Source: Microbacterium testaceum (GTDB lineage Bacteria > Actinomycetota > Actinomycetes > Actinomycetales > Microbacteriaceae). From it: a stretch of 64,000 bases of DNA. Location: NCBI RefSeq assembly GCF_001476285.1, contig NZ_LDRU01000009.1, positions 1 to 64,000 on the forward strand. Reading direction: 5' to 3'. Position numbers and translations under genes: made by a program. The notes beneath the pieces were generated by a model that was not told the DNA's origin, did no database searches, and was given only the letters and a program-made list of their open reading frames with translations. Shown here piece after piece: positions 47,988-57,867 of this stretch (positions within the stretch are counted from its first letter, which is position 1; each line of letters opens with the position of its first letter).

Positions 47988-48800
47988 TCACTTCTCTCCG
48001 GCCGAACGCCATGCGTCCGAATCCATGTGCGAGCCCGCCTGCGGGCCCATCTGCAGCATCCCGCCGTCGACGACCCAGCTCGCGCCCGTGACGTACGAGC
48101 CCGAAGGAGACGCCAGGAAGCGGATCACGTCGGCGATCTCCTCGGGCTTGCCCGGGCGGCCGAGCGGGATCCCGGGGCGGTGGGTGCGCTCGGCATCCTC
48201 CGACGACATGTCGTTGATGGGGGTCGCGATCTCCCCCGGGGCGACGGCGTTCGCGGTGATGCCGTACTGTCCGAGCTCGAGGGCCATCGTCTTGATGAGG
48301 CCGCCGACACCGTGCTTGGCCGCGACATAGGGGGCCGAGCCGACGCGCGGCTGGTGCTCGTGCACGCTCGACACCACGATGAGTCGGCCACCCCTGCGCG
48401 CCTCCACCATGCGGCGTGCGGCCGTGTGCAGGGCGAGGAACGCGCCGTCGAGGTTGAGCGAGATGTCGGTGCGCCACGTGTCGAAGTCGAGGTCGAGGAA
48501 CGAGCCCCCGATCCCGCCGCCGGCGTTGTTGACGAAGACGTCGAGGCCCCCGAGCTCGTCGGCCATGGCGTTCACGGCATCCGGGACCGCATCGAAATCT
48601 GTCGCGTCGAACTGCGCGACGATTGCGCGGGATCCGCGGGCGCGGACGGCGGCGGCGGTCTCTTCCGCGCCGTCCTTGTCGGAGTGGTAGGTCACGGCGA
48701 CGTCGATCCCGGCGTCGGCGAGGGCGAGGGCGGTGGCCGCACCGATCCCCGAGTCGGAGCCGGTGACGATCGCGTGGCGGGGGGTGAAGTCGTCGCTCAT
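47988..48800 (-). CDS. SDR oxidoreductase (glucose 1-dehydrogenase/FabG-like)
   Basis: A 270-residue classical SDR. TGSDSGIG (cofactor), a following Ala/Asp-rich helix, VNNAGGG, catalytic Ser in VVSSVHEH, Tyr/Lys in YVAAKHG, and PGEIATPIND all present. The Ser in TYHSDKDGAE at the end of strand 2 favours NADP(H). It resembles glucose-1-dehydrogenase and 3-oxoacyl-ACP reductase relatives; the substrate is unknown. TACGGT is 7 bases before the ATG (leaderless). The 263-bp spacer up to 49063 shows only a direct repeat CGGCACGCCGTGAGC near 48978 and 49010. Confidence 0.85.
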   Translation of the reverse strand: MSDDFTPRHAIVTGSDSGIGAATALALADAGIDVAVTYHSDKDGAEETAAAVRARGSRAIVAQFDATDFDAVPDAVNAMADELGGLDVFVNNAGGGIGGSFLDLDFDTWRTDISLNLDGAFLALHTAARRMVEARRGGRLIVVSSVHEHQPRVGSAPYVAAKHGVGGLIKTMALELGQYGITANAVAPGEIATPINDMSSEDAERTHRPGIPLGRPGKPEEIADVIRFLASPSGSYVTGASWVVDGGMLQMGPQAGSHMDSDAWRSAGEK

Positions 48801-49063
48801 GCGCCCGACCGTACGCGTGCGGGGCGGCGCGGTCGTCGGCCTTGCCAGGTGCGGGCGGGGGCGTTACGGTCGCCGACGCCATCGATCGGGCATGCCCGGT
48901 GCCGCGCTCCGGAACAATCGTCGCCTCGCCCGTGTCGCGTCGCGAAGATCGACGACTGTCGCCCGGCTTCTCCGGAGCCCGGCACGCCGTGAGCCGCCGC
49001 GTCGCCACCGGCACGCCGTGAGCGCGCCTCCGGTCCGCGCGGCCGCACGGTTAGCCTGCCGTC

Positions 49064-50197
49064 ATGCCCCTCACCCGCCCCGCCTCGCCCGTGACCCTGG
49101 ATGCCGTGGAGCTCCGCGTGCTGCACCTGCCCCTCGTTTCGCCGTTCACGACGTCGTTCGGCACCGAGACCGTGCGCGAGGTGATCGTCGTCGCAGCGGA
49201 GACCGCGGACGGCGTGGGCTGGGGCGAGGTCGTGACGATGGCCGAACCGCTGTACTCCAGTGAATACACCGCGGGCGCGTGGGACGTGCTGAGCCGCTAT
49301 CTCGTGCCGGCGCTGCTCGAGCGCCGGACGTTCGCGCCCGAGGAGGTTCCCGGCATCCTGGCGCCCTTCGTCGGGCACCGCATGGCCAAGGCGGGCCTCG
49401 AGCTCGCGGTGATCGACGCCGCGCTGCGCGCCGAGGGGCGGAGCCTCGGCCAGTACCTCGGGGCCGAGAAGACCCGCGTGCCCTCGGGAGTCTCGGTCGG
49501 CATCCAGAGCGACCCCGCCGAGCTGGTCGACGTCGTGGGCGGATACCTCGATGAGGGGTACGTCCGCATCAAGATCAAGATCAAGCCCGGGCGCGACATC
49601 GCCGACACCGCCGCCGTCCGCGGGACCTTCGCCGACATCCCGTTGCAGGTCGACGCCAACTCGGCGTACACGCTTCAGGATGCCGACACCCTCGCCGAAC
49701 TGGACCGCTTCGACCTCCTGCTCATCGAGCAGCCGCTGCAGGAAGACGACCTCGTCGACCACGCGCAGCTCGCGAAGAAGCTGCGGACGCCCGTGTGCCT
49801 CGACGAGTCGATCGTCTCGGCGAAGGCGGCCGCCGACGCCCTGACGCTCGGGTCCGCGGCGATCGTCAACATCAAGGCGGGTCGCGTGGGCGGCTACCTC
49901 GAAGCCGTGGCGGTGCACGACCTGTGCCGCGCGGCCGGGATCCCCGTGTGGTGCGGCGGCATGCTCGAGACGGGGATCGGCCGCGCGGCCAACGCCGCCC
50001 TCGCCGCCCTGCCCGGCTTCACGCTGCCGGGTGACATCTCGGCATCCGCCCGCTTCTACACACGCGACATCGTCACCGAACCCGCCGTGATCGAGGACGG
50101 GCACGTTCGCGTGCCCACCGGACCCGGCCTCGGCGTCGAGATCGACCGGGCAGCTCTCGACGCCGTGACCGTGCGACGCGAGCGCCTCACGCGCTGA
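49064..50197 (+). CDS. Enolase-superfamily enzyme, o-succinylbenzoate synthase / N-acylamino acid racemase type
   Basis: A 377-residue MLE-subgroup enzyme. Lys catalysts K170/K172 lie in RIKIKIKPG and K271 in NIKAGRVGG. The metal ligands are D197 (DANSAYT), E222 (IEQPL) and D247 (LDESI). This is the full set for OSB synthase (menaquinone synthesis) or N-acylamino-acid racemase / dipeptide epimerase; some family members do both. No men genes are nearby, so racemase activity is equally likely. It is leaderless (TAGCCT 6 bases before ATG) and stands alone before glyS. Confidence 0.82.
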   Translation: MPLTRPASPVTLDAVELRVLHLPLVSPFTTSFGTETVREVIVVAAETADGVGWGEVVTMAEPLYSSEYTAGAWDVLSRYLVPALLERRTFAPEEVPGILAPFVGHRMAKAGLELAVIDAALRAEGRSLGQYLGAEKTRVPSGVSVGIQSDPAELVDVVGGYLDEGYVRIKIKIKPGRDIADTAAVRGTFADIPLQVDANSAYTLQDADTLAELDRFDLLLIEQPLQEDDLVDHAQLAKKLRTPVCLDESIVSAKAAADALTLGSAAIVNIKAGRVGGYLEAVAVHDLCRAAGIPVWCGGMLETGIGRAANAALAALPGFTLPGDISASARFYTRDIVTEPAVIEDGHVRVPTGPGLGVEIDRAALDAVTVRRERLTR

Positions 50198-50202
50198 ACC
50201 GC

Positions 50203-50254
50203 CGCACGGACCCGGGGCGCGGACCCGGCGCACGGACCCGGCGCACGAGCCCGG
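50203..50254. repeat. Four tandem copies of a 13-bp CGCACGGACCCGG unit
   Basis: Units at 50203, 50216, 50229 and 50242 (13 bp each) with one or two changes per copy. It lies just past the stop of the enolase-superfamily gene and about 80 bases before glyS. A copy-number-variable tract is possible. Confidence 0.7.
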
Positions 50255-50333
50255 CGGCGACGGGCCGCTTCGGTAAACTGGGGGTCCGCGTCATCCGCGG
50301 CATCCCACAGCTTTCCCGACCATTGGAGCCACC

Positions 50334-51722
50334 GTGGCCGAACAGTCCCGCCTCGACAAGGTCATCGCCCTCGCCCGCCACCGCGGGTTCGTGTTCCAGG
50401 CCGGTGAGATCTACGGCGGTTCGCGCTCGGCGTGGGACTACGGCCCCCTCGGCACCGAGCTGAAAGAGAACATCCGTCGCCAGTGGTGGCAGACGTTCGT
50501 CCGCGGGCGCGGCGACATGGTGGGCCTCGACTCGAGCATCATCCTGCCCAAGCGGGTGTGGGAGGCGTCCGGCCACGTCGCGACCTTCACCGACCCGCTG
50601 GTGGAGTGCCTGCACTGCCACAAGCGCTTCCGCGCCGACAACCTCATCGAGGACTTCGAGGCCCGCAAGGGCCGTAAGGCCGAGAACGGCCTCGCCGACG
50701 TCCCGTGCCCGAACTGCGGCACGAAGGGCCAGTACACCGAGCCGAAGTCGTTCTCGGGCCTGGTCAAGACGTATCTCGGCGTCGTCGACGACGAGTCGGG
50801 CCTGTACTTCCTGCGTCCCGAGACCGCGCAGGGCATCTTCGTGAACTTCTCGAACGTGCTCACGGCATCCCGTCGCAAGCCCCCGTTCGGCGTCGGCCAG
50901 GTCGGCAAGGCGTTCCGCAACGAAATCACGCCCGGGAACTTCATCTTCCGCACGCGCGAGTTCGAGCAGATGGAGATCGAGTACTTCACCCCGCCCGCCG
51001 AGGCGAACGAGTGGTTCGAGCACTGGGTCGAGGCGTGCTGGAACTGGTTCATCGACCTCGGTATCGACGCCGACAACATGAAGCGCTTCGACGTGCCCGA
51101 AGACGACCGCGCGCACTACTCCGCCGGCACCATCGACGTCGAGTACCGCTTCGGCTTCCCGGGCAAGGAGTGGGGCGAGCTCATGGGCGTCGCCAACCGC
51201 ACCGACTACGACCTCAAGAGCCACTCCGAGGCGTCGGGCCAGTCGCTCACCTTCTTCGACCAGGCCTCGGGCGAGAAGTACACGCCCTATGTCATCGAGC
51301 CCTCGTTCGGTCTGACGCGCGCGATGATGGCGTTCCTCGTCGACGCGTACCGCGAAGAAGAGGTGCCCAACGCCAAGGGCGGCACCGACACCCGCACGGT
51401 GCTGAAGCTCGACCCGCGCCTCGCGCCCGTCAAGGTCGCCGTGCTGCCGCTCTCGCGCAACGAGCGCCTGTCGCCGCTGGCCCGCGAGGTCGCCGACACG
51501 CTGCGCGCGGCCGGCTGGAACATCGACTTCGACGACGCCGGTGCCATCGGCCGCCGCTACCGCCGCCAGGATGAGATCGGCACCCCGTACTGCGTCACGG
51601 TGGACTTCGACTCGCTCGACGACAACGCCGTGACCGTGCGCGACCGCGACACGATGGGCCAGGAGCGCATCGGCCTCGACGCGCTCCACGGCTACCTCGC
51701 CGAACGGCTGCGCGGAGCCTGA
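50334..51722 (+). CDS. glyS: Glycyl-tRNA synthetase (homodimeric)
   Basis: A 462-residue class II aminoacyl-tRNA synthetase of the single-chain alpha2 type. Motif 1 region [19 protein letters not shown], zinc-knuckle Cys pairs CLHC and CPNC in the insertion, motif 2 [18 protein letters not shown], motif 3 [15 protein letters not shown], and a C-terminal anticodon-binding domain with [14 protein letters not shown]. It charges tRNA-Gly. GTG 50334 has TTGGAGCC upstream (SD). A plausible -10 TAAACT is at 50275-50280. Its terminator is 51738-51775. Confidence 0.96.
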   Translation: MAEQSRLDKVIALARHRGFVFQAGEIYGGSRSAWDYGPLGTELKENIRRQWWQTFVRGRGDMVGLDSSIILPKRVWEASGHVATFTDPLVECLHCHKRFRADNLIEDFEARKGRKAENGLADVPCPNCGTKGQYTEPKSFSGLVKTYLGVVDDESGLYFLRPETAQGIFVNFSNVLTASRRKPPFGVGQVGKAFRNEITPGNFIFRTREFEQMEIEYFTPPAEANEWFEHWVEACWNWFIDLGIDADNMKRFDVPEDDRAHYSAGTIDVEYRFGFPGKEWGELMGVANRTDYDLKSHSEASGQSLTFFDQASGEKYTPYVIEPSFGLTRAMMAFLVDAYREEEVPNAKGGTDTRTVLKLDPRLAPVKVAVLPLSRNERLSPLAREVADTLRAAGWNIDFDDAGAIGRRYRRQDEIGTPYCVTVDFDSLDDNAVTVRDRDTMGQERIGLDALHGYLAERLRGA

Positions 51723-51737
51723 CGCCCTCGCTCGAGC

Positions 51738-51775
51738 AACCGGATGCCATGACCTCGCGGTCGTGGCATCCGGTT
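51738..51775. terminator. glyS terminator, built on an inverted GGATGCC pair
   Basis: AACCGGATGCCA (51738-51749) pairs perfectly with TGGCATCCGGTT (51764-51775), and the stem continues inward (GACC/GGTC around TCGC). It is 15 bases past the glyS stop. Confidence 0.85.
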
Positions 51776-51803
51776 CGTCGTTTCACGGGGGCGCGACCCC
51801 GCC

Positions 51804-51868
51804 TGACAGCGCCGTGACAGCGCCCCCGTCGCGGTGACAGGAGCACGACAGTGCGCCCGGCGCATCCT
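51804..51868 (+). promoter_or_regulatory. DrrAB promoter with SARP-like 11-bp-period direct repeats
   Basis: TGACAGC 51804, TGACAGC 51815, TGACAGG 51835 and CGACAGT 51846: two pairs with 11-bp period, 20 bp between pairs. The last repeat ends 10 bases before CATCCT (51863-51868), the -10 of a leaderless start at 51875. SARP regulators typically bind heptamer direct repeats with 11-bp period, just upstream of the -10. A SARP-like regulator gene lies at 53697. Confidence 0.6.
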
Positions 51869-51874
51869 GTCGTC

Positions 51875-52881
<1,007 letters not shown>

Positions 52882-52885
<4 letters not shown>

Positions 52886-53685
52886 GCGCCCTCACCCTCG
52901 AACGCGACCTCCCGCGCACCGCGAGCCTCGCGCAGACCGTCCAGAACACCCTCACCATGGCGGGCCGCGGTCTGCTGAAGATCCGGCGGACGCCCGAGCA
53001 GCTCATCGACGTGACGCTGCAGCCGATCCTTTTCACGCTGATGTTCACGTACATCTTCGGCGGCGCGATCGCGGGCGACGTGCAGAACTACCTGCCGATC
53101 ATCATCCCCGGCATCCTCGTGCAGACGGTCATCACGACCTCGGTCGTGACCGGCACGCAGCTGCGCGAAGACATGGACAAGGGCGTGTTCGACCGGTTCC
53201 GCTCCCTCCCGATCGCGCGCATCGCGCCCCTGTCGGGGGCGCTGCTGGCCGACACGGTCCGCTACGCGATCGCGACGACGCTCACGTTCGCGATGGGGTT
53301 CGTCATGGGCTTCCGGCCCGAGGGGGGCCTGTGGGCCGTCGTCGCGGCGGGACTCCTCGTCATCACGTGCTCGTGGGCGATCAGCTGGATCTTCGCGTTC
53401 TTCGGGGTCATCGCCCGCAGCGCCTCGAGCGTGCAGGGCATCTCGATGATCATCCTGTTCCCCCTGACATTCCTGTCCAACGCGTTCGTCCCCGCCGACA
53501 CGATGCCCTCGTGGCTGCAGTGGTTCGTCAACGTCAACCCCGTGTCGCACCTCGTGACCGCGGTGCGCGACCTCGTCAACAGCGGCACGGTCGGCTCCGA
53601 CGCGCTCATCTCGCTCATCGGTGCGGCGGTCATCGTCGCGGTGTTCGCTCCGCTCACGGTGCGCGCCTACATGCGCAAGGCCTAG
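52882..53685 (+). CDS. ABC exporter permease, DrrB/ABC-2 type
   Basis: A 267-residue permease with six helices. FTLMFTYIFGGAIAG and QGISMIILFPLTFLSNAFVP are hallmark DrrB segments. It pairs with the overlapping DrrA-type ATPase. Coupled translation through ATGA. The stop is 11 bases from the stop of the convergent SARP-like regulator, with no terminator between, so opposing transcription may interfere. Confidence 0.9.
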
Positions 53686-53696
53686 CCGAGCGGGCT

Positions 53697-56528
53697 TCAG
53701 TCGAGCAGGGCCGCGAGGGCCTCGGCATCCACGTCCGACAGGGGCGTCCGGATGCCGGGGCCCTCCGTCGTGGGAGCCTCGGGCAGCTCGGCCAAGCGCT
53801 CCCGCGTCCACACGAAGAAGGGGTCGCGGACGTCGGCGGCCCCGCGCACGGCGGCGGCGCGGGCGAGGGCCTCTTCGGCGCGGGAGCGACGCCCCGTCGC
53901 GGCGTTCCACCCGGCGATCGCGAGGAGGACCGTCGCGACGATCGGGAAGTCCCGTGACCTGATCGCGCGCTCGAGCGCTGAGCGGAGCGCGTCGCGGGCC
54001 TCGTCGTGCCGATCGAGCAGCAGCAGTGCCTGCGCGCGTTGCGCGTCGCGCCACGCCACGAATTGATCCGGGAAGCCGGGTTCGAGCGTGATGCGTTCGA
54101 CCGCGCGAAGGGCTTCGGCTCCGTCGCCGGCGGCGACCGCGACATGGGCCACGGTCATGGCCGCTTGGGCGACGGAGCGCACCGAGCCGTCGGCGTCGGC
54201 GAGCCGCTCGATCTCCTCCACACGGGCGCGCGCCTCGTCGTCCCGTCCGAGACGGAGCAGGATGCCGACGGCTTGGGCGCGCTGCTGCAGGAAGTCCGAG
54301 ACGGAGGTGAGGCCGCGGATCGCGTCGCTCGAGCGGTCGGTGACGAGGAGCGCCTCGTCGAGGCGGCCCTCGAGGATGAGCCACTCCGCGCGCAGCTGAC
54401 TCGCGAAGCCGGTGCCCCACGGGTCGCCGATCGCGGTGAACATCTCGAGCGCGCGGCCGCTCTCGACGCCGAGCGTGGCGGCGTCTCCGGCGTTCTGCGC
54501 GGCCCCGGCGTGCAGCGTGTGCAGGATCGCCCGCGACCACGGCGGTGCGGCGTGCAGCTCGGCGTCGGTCACGTCGACGTGCCAGGTGCGGGCGGCGTCG
54601 CCGTCCCCCACGGCGAGCACCGAGCCCGCGAGACGCAGCAGCGGCGGGATCAGCGCCGTGACCTCCGAGGGGTGTCGGTGAGCGGCTTCCTCGAGCTCGA
54701 GGCGGCGGGCCAGGAAGACCTTGGGCGACAGGCCGGTCGTGCCGCCGGGTTCGGGGAAGGTGGCCGAGAACAGCGCGACCGCCTCGACCACGATGGTCGG
54801 TTCGTCGTCGAGAGGGGTCGTGGGATCGGCGACGTCGGCGACCGCGCGCCGCAGGTCGTCGCTGCGCTCGCGGATCGCCCACGGCCAGAGCAGGCTGCGC
54901 AGCAGTCTTGCTCCCGCTCGACGGTCTCCCGCCCGGGCGACGGCGCGGAGCGCCGCGGTCAGGTTCTCGTCGTTCGCGTCGAACCAGGCGAGGGCAGCAG
55001 GGAGCCCCGGCCCACGCACGTCCTGCTCCCACCGCGCGGCGAGAACCGTGAGCACGTCGGCGGCGGTGCGGCGGTACCGCTCCTCCTCGCCGTCGGTGCG
55101 CAGCCGGTCGAGCCCGTACTCGCGCACGGTCTCGAGCATCCGGAATCGTCCGTCGCGCCGGGTGAGGAGCGAGCGGTCGACGAGGGCGTCGAGAGTGTCG
55201 GCATCCACCCCGAAGGCCGTGGCGACGGCGCGGGCGTCCGAGGCGCCGATGCCGTCGGGGAAGACGGCCGCGGCGCGCAGGGCGACCCGCTCGGGGTCGG
55301 TGAGGGTGTCCCAGCTCCAGTCGATGAGCGCCCGGAGGGTGCGGTGTCGCTCCGAGCTGAGCCGCGGTCCGCGCGACAACAGGGCGAAGCGGTCGTCGAG
55401 GCCCGCGTCGATCTCGGCGAGGGTGAGGGTGCGCGTGCGCGCGGCGGCGAGCTCGATGGCCAGGGGGAGCCCGTCGAGGCGGCGCACGATCCGGGCGGCG
55501 GTCTCGTGCTCGTCCGGCGTCGGTTCGCTCCCGCGCGCGGATCGCACGCGGCGGGCGAACAGGGCGTCCGCATCGGCGGGCGGCAGAGGGCCGAGGTCGA
55601 CGAAGGCTTCGCCCGGGATGCCGAGGGGCTCACGGCTCGTCGCGAGGACGCGCACACCCTCGCTCATTCCGAGGAGGGTCAGCGCGGCGTCCGCCGCTTC
55701 GCCCGTCACGTGCTCGCAGTTGTCGAGCACGAGCAGCACCTCGCGTCCGGCGACCGCCTCGGCGACACGCTCGGCCGAGGTCGAGGTCGCGCCGGTCGTG
55801 TCGCGCACGCGCATGCCGCGTCCGACGGCACCGGCGATCGCCGTCCAGACCTCTCCCGCCGCGGCCGGGGCGAGCTCGACGACGATCGCACCGGCGAGTC
55901 CGCGGGCGGTCTCGACGGCGAGCGTGGTCTTGCCCGCTCCGCCCGGGCCGACGATCGTGACGAGCCGGTCCGTGGTGAGACGTGCGCGGATGGCGTCGAG
56001 CTCGTCGCCGCGGCCGATCAGGGTCGTGACCGGGGCGGGGAGCACGGGCGGAGCCGCGGGTGCGGGGGCCGCCGCGGCGAGGCGCTCGGCGTGGGCGCGA
56101 TCTTCGAGGAGGTCGCGGACGAGCCAGTCGAAGCCCTCGCCCGGTGTCCAGACGTCGCCGGTCCACAGTGCCAGCGCTTCGCGGGCGCGGGCGCCGTCGT
56201 CGGTCTCACGGGCCTCGGCCACCAGGTCCTGGAAGAGCGTGATGTCGACGTCGCGGCGGTCCACGTCGAGGCGGTAACCGCCGGGCGTGGACGACACCGA
56301 GCCCGCGGGGAGCGCGCGGCGCAGGCGCGACACGAGCGACTGCAGGGCCGCCCGGGGGTCGTCGGGGACGTCGAGGGGCCAGAGATCTTCGACCAGGGCG
56401 CGGGCGCTCACGGTGGTGCCGGCATCCACCGCGAGGCGGAGGAGCAGCGACTGCTGGCCGCGCCCGGGCACGACGGCATCCCCGTCATCCGTGGCAACGC
56501 TCAACCCGCCGAAGAACCGCACCCGCAC
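53697..56528 (-). CDS. SARP-like regulator: OmpR-type DNA-binding, NB-ARC ATPase and TPR repeats
   Basis: About 943 residues. N-terminal winged helix (1-90: VRVRFFGGLSVAT, LVEDLWPLDVPDDPRAALQSLVSRLRRALP), then a shortened BTAD-like helical segment (95-155, under half the usual length). An NB-ARC ATPase follows with GPGGAGKTTL (near 195), VLLVLDNCEHV and GLPLAIELAAAR, then many TPR-like helices to the end. This is the AfsR/large-SARP design, where ATP binding gates DNA binding. GTG 56528 is chosen because TAGAGT ends 7 bases upstream; an in-frame GTG at 56537 overlaps that -10. The probable target is the convergent DrrAB operon (repeats at 51804-51852). Confidence 0.82.
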   Translation of the reverse strand: MRVRFFGGLSVATDDGDAVVPGRGQQSLLLRLAVDAGTTVSARALVEDLWPLDVPDDPRAALQSLVSRLRRALPAGSVSSTPGGYRLDVDRRDVDITLFQDLVAEARETDDGARAREALALWTGDVWTPGEGFDWLVRDLLEDRAHAERLAAAAPAPAAPPVLPAPVTTLIGRGDELDAIRARLTTDRLVTIVGPGGAGKTTLAVETARGLAGAIVVELAPAAAGEVWTAIAGAVGRGMRVRDTTGATSTSAERVAEAVAGREVLLVLDNCEHVTGEAADAALTLLGMSEGVRVLATSREPLGIPGEAFVDLGPLPPADADALFARRVRSARGSEPTPDEHETAARIVRRLDGLPLAIELAAARTRTLTLAEIDAGLDDRFALLSRGPRLSSERHRTLRALIDWSWDTLTDPERVALRAAAVFPDGIGASDARAVATAFGVDADTLDALVDRSLLTRRDGRFRMLETVREYGLDRLRTDGEEERYRRTAADVLTVLAARWEQDVRGPGLPAALAWFDANDENLTAALRAVARAGDRRAGARLLRSLLWPWAIRERSDDLRRAVADVADPTTPLDDEPTIVVEAVALFSATFPEPGGTTGLSPKVFLARRLELEEAAHRHPSEVTALIPPLLRLAGSVLAVGDGDAARTWHVDVTDAELHAAPPWSRAILHTLHAGAAQNAGDAATLGVESGRALEMFTAIGDPWGTGFASQLRAEWLILEGRLDEALLVTDRSSDAIRGLTSVSDFLQQRAQAVGILLRLGRDDEARARVEEIERLADADGSVRSVAQAAMTVAHVAVAAGDGAEALRAVERITLEPGFPDQFVAWRDAQRAQALLLLDRHDEARDALRSALERAIRSRDFPIVATVLLAIAGWNAATGRRSRAEEALARAAAVRGAADVRDPFFVWTRERLAELPEAPTTEGPGIRTPLSDVDAEALAALLD

Positions 56529-56583
56529 GGGATTCACTCTAGGTGGCCGCCCGGCGTCGCCCCACGAGCGCGTGCGCCCCCGC

Positions 56584-56656
56584 GGATTCGGAGACCGTCA
56601 CCGGATTCGGAAGAAATGGGGCATTCGGTCCGAATCCGATGCATCCGTCCGAATCC
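56584..56656. repeat. Nested GGATTCGGA hairpin, single copy
   Basis: GGATTCGGA at 56584-56592 and 56603-56611, TCCGAATCC at 56629-56637 and 56648-56656; both pairs are 19 bp apart. The outer and inner arms are perfect 9-mers. It is located 13 bases past the stop of the minus-strand LacI gene and 56 bases before the SARP-like start. Same family as 14356-14600. Confidence 0.75.
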
Positions 56657-56668
56657 GGCGCGCGCCGC

Positions 56669-57667
56669 CTATGGCCCCGCGGTGCTCGCGCGCACGACGA
56701 GCCGCGGGAGCCTCACCTGCACGCGGTCGGTCGGGGGATCGGCATCCTGGATCGCGGTGAACAGCTCGAGGCAGGCCTCGCCGACCTCGCGCGCCTCGAG
56801 GTCGAACGACGTCACCGTCGGGGTCAGCAGCGCGTGCATCGGCTCGTCGACGTACGCCGCGAGCAGAAGGTCGGTGCCGACCCGTCTTCCGGCGCGGTGG
56901 GCGGCTTCGAGGGCGGGTGCCGCCGACCCGCTCGGGCCCACGATGAGGGCGTCGACACGCTCCGTCGCGAGGATGTCGCCCACGGCCGCGTCGACCTCCT
57001 CGGCGGTGGGGATGAAGCCGATGGCGCGTGAGATCGGGATGCCGCCGCGCTCGGCGATCCACGTCTCGTAGGTCGTGGTGAGCTCACGACTCCACGCGGT
57101 TCCCGCGGCGGGGAGCACCGCGGCGATGCGTCTGGCGCCCCGGGCAGTCAGATGGTCGAGGAGTCCGCGGAGGGCGGTCTCGTGGTCGTAGACCACGCTC
57201 CCCGCGACGCGTCCCTCTCCGCCGACGAGGTGTTCGGCGCTGACCACCGGGCGGCCGGTGTCGAGGATGGCACGGACGCCGGCATCGTCCGTCGTCCCGT
57301 CGACCACCACGTAACCGTCGACGAACGCCGTCGGCGGGGTGTCGTCGTCGGCCTCGCGATGCGGGAGCAGGATCACCGAGAGACCGCGTCGGTCGGCGGC
57401 GTCGACCACCCCGAAGGCGAACTCGGTGTAGTACGGCAGGCGCGTCGCGCCCGGCGGAAGGTACAGCCCGATCGCGCCGTATCGGGCGGTGCGGAGGCTG
57501 CGCGCGGGCGCGTTGACGACGTAGCCCAGCGCACGGGCGGCGGCGAGTACGCGCTCCCGCGTCTCGGGGGAGACGCCGGCCTTGTCGCGGAGCGCGAACG
57601 ACGCGGCGGCGATCGAGACGCCGGCGGCGGCGGCCACGTCGTGCAGCGTCGGTTTGCGGGGCGTCAC
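56669..57667 (-). CDS. LacI-family transcriptional regulator
   Basis: A 332-residue repressor. HTH PTLHDVAAAAGVSIAAASFALRDK, hinge NAPARSLRTARYGAIGL, and periplasmic-binding-like sensor with LIVGPSGSAAPALEAAHRAG and LLLAAYVDEPMHALLTPTVTSFDL. It is divergent from the agmatine deiminase-amidase operon. The perfect palindrome TTAAACGTTTAA at 57717-57728 covers that operon's -10, so this protein probably represses it; the inducer would then be an amine or guanidine rather than a sugar, which is unusual for LacI. TACTGT lies 8 bases before GTG 57667. Confidence 0.87.
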   Translation of the reverse strand: MTPRKPTLHDVAAAAGVSIAAASFALRDKAGVSPETRERVLAAARALGYVVNAPARSLRTARYGAIGLYLPPGATRLPYYTEFAFGVVDAADRRGLSVILLPHREADDDTPPTAFVDGYVVVDGTTDDAGVRAILDTGRPVVSAEHLVGGEGRVAGSVVYDHETALRGLLDHLTARGARRIAAVLPAAGTAWSRELTTTYETWIAERGGIPISRAIGFIPTAEEVDAAVGDILATERVDALIVGPSGSAAPALEAAHRAGRRVGTDLLLAAYVDEPMHALLTPTVTSFDLEAREVGEACLELFTAIQDADPPTDRVQVRLPRLVVRASTAGP

Positions 57668-57700
57668 ACGGCCCGACAGTACCCGACGTCGAATCGACTC

Positions 57701-57729
57701 TTGCGCCGACGTCGACTTAAACGTTTAAT
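57701..57729 (+). promoter_or_regulatory. Agmatine deiminase operon promoter with LacI-type operator
   Basis: TTGCGC (57701-57706), 17 bases, TTTAAT (57724-57729). The perfect 12-bp palindrome TTAAACGTTTAA (57717-57728), with central CG, overlaps the -10. The AT-rich core stands out in this GC-rich DNA. The leader to the ATG at 57868 is about 130 bases. Confidence 0.65.
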
Positions 57730-57867
57730 GTCCCTGAAACACCCCGAGTCCACGGGCTGAAACACCGGTTCGGTAGCCTCGGGCTCGAGCAGGGGTGATC
57801 GACGACGATCCACCTCGCCGTCCCCCGCACGCCGACCCCGATTCCGACCGAAAGAGATGGCCCGCCG

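Noticed and set aside
39055-50197. The two enolase-superfamily genes as parts of one pathway
   Set aside because: They have different catalytic layouts (KLKGG dehydratase-like versus KIKIKPG/K271 OSB synthase-racemase type), separate promoters and 9 kb between them.
50198-50333. T-box leader for glyS
   Set aside because: No T-box consensus (TGGnACCGCG-like) or specifier stem; the spacer is occupied by a 13-bp tandem repeat.
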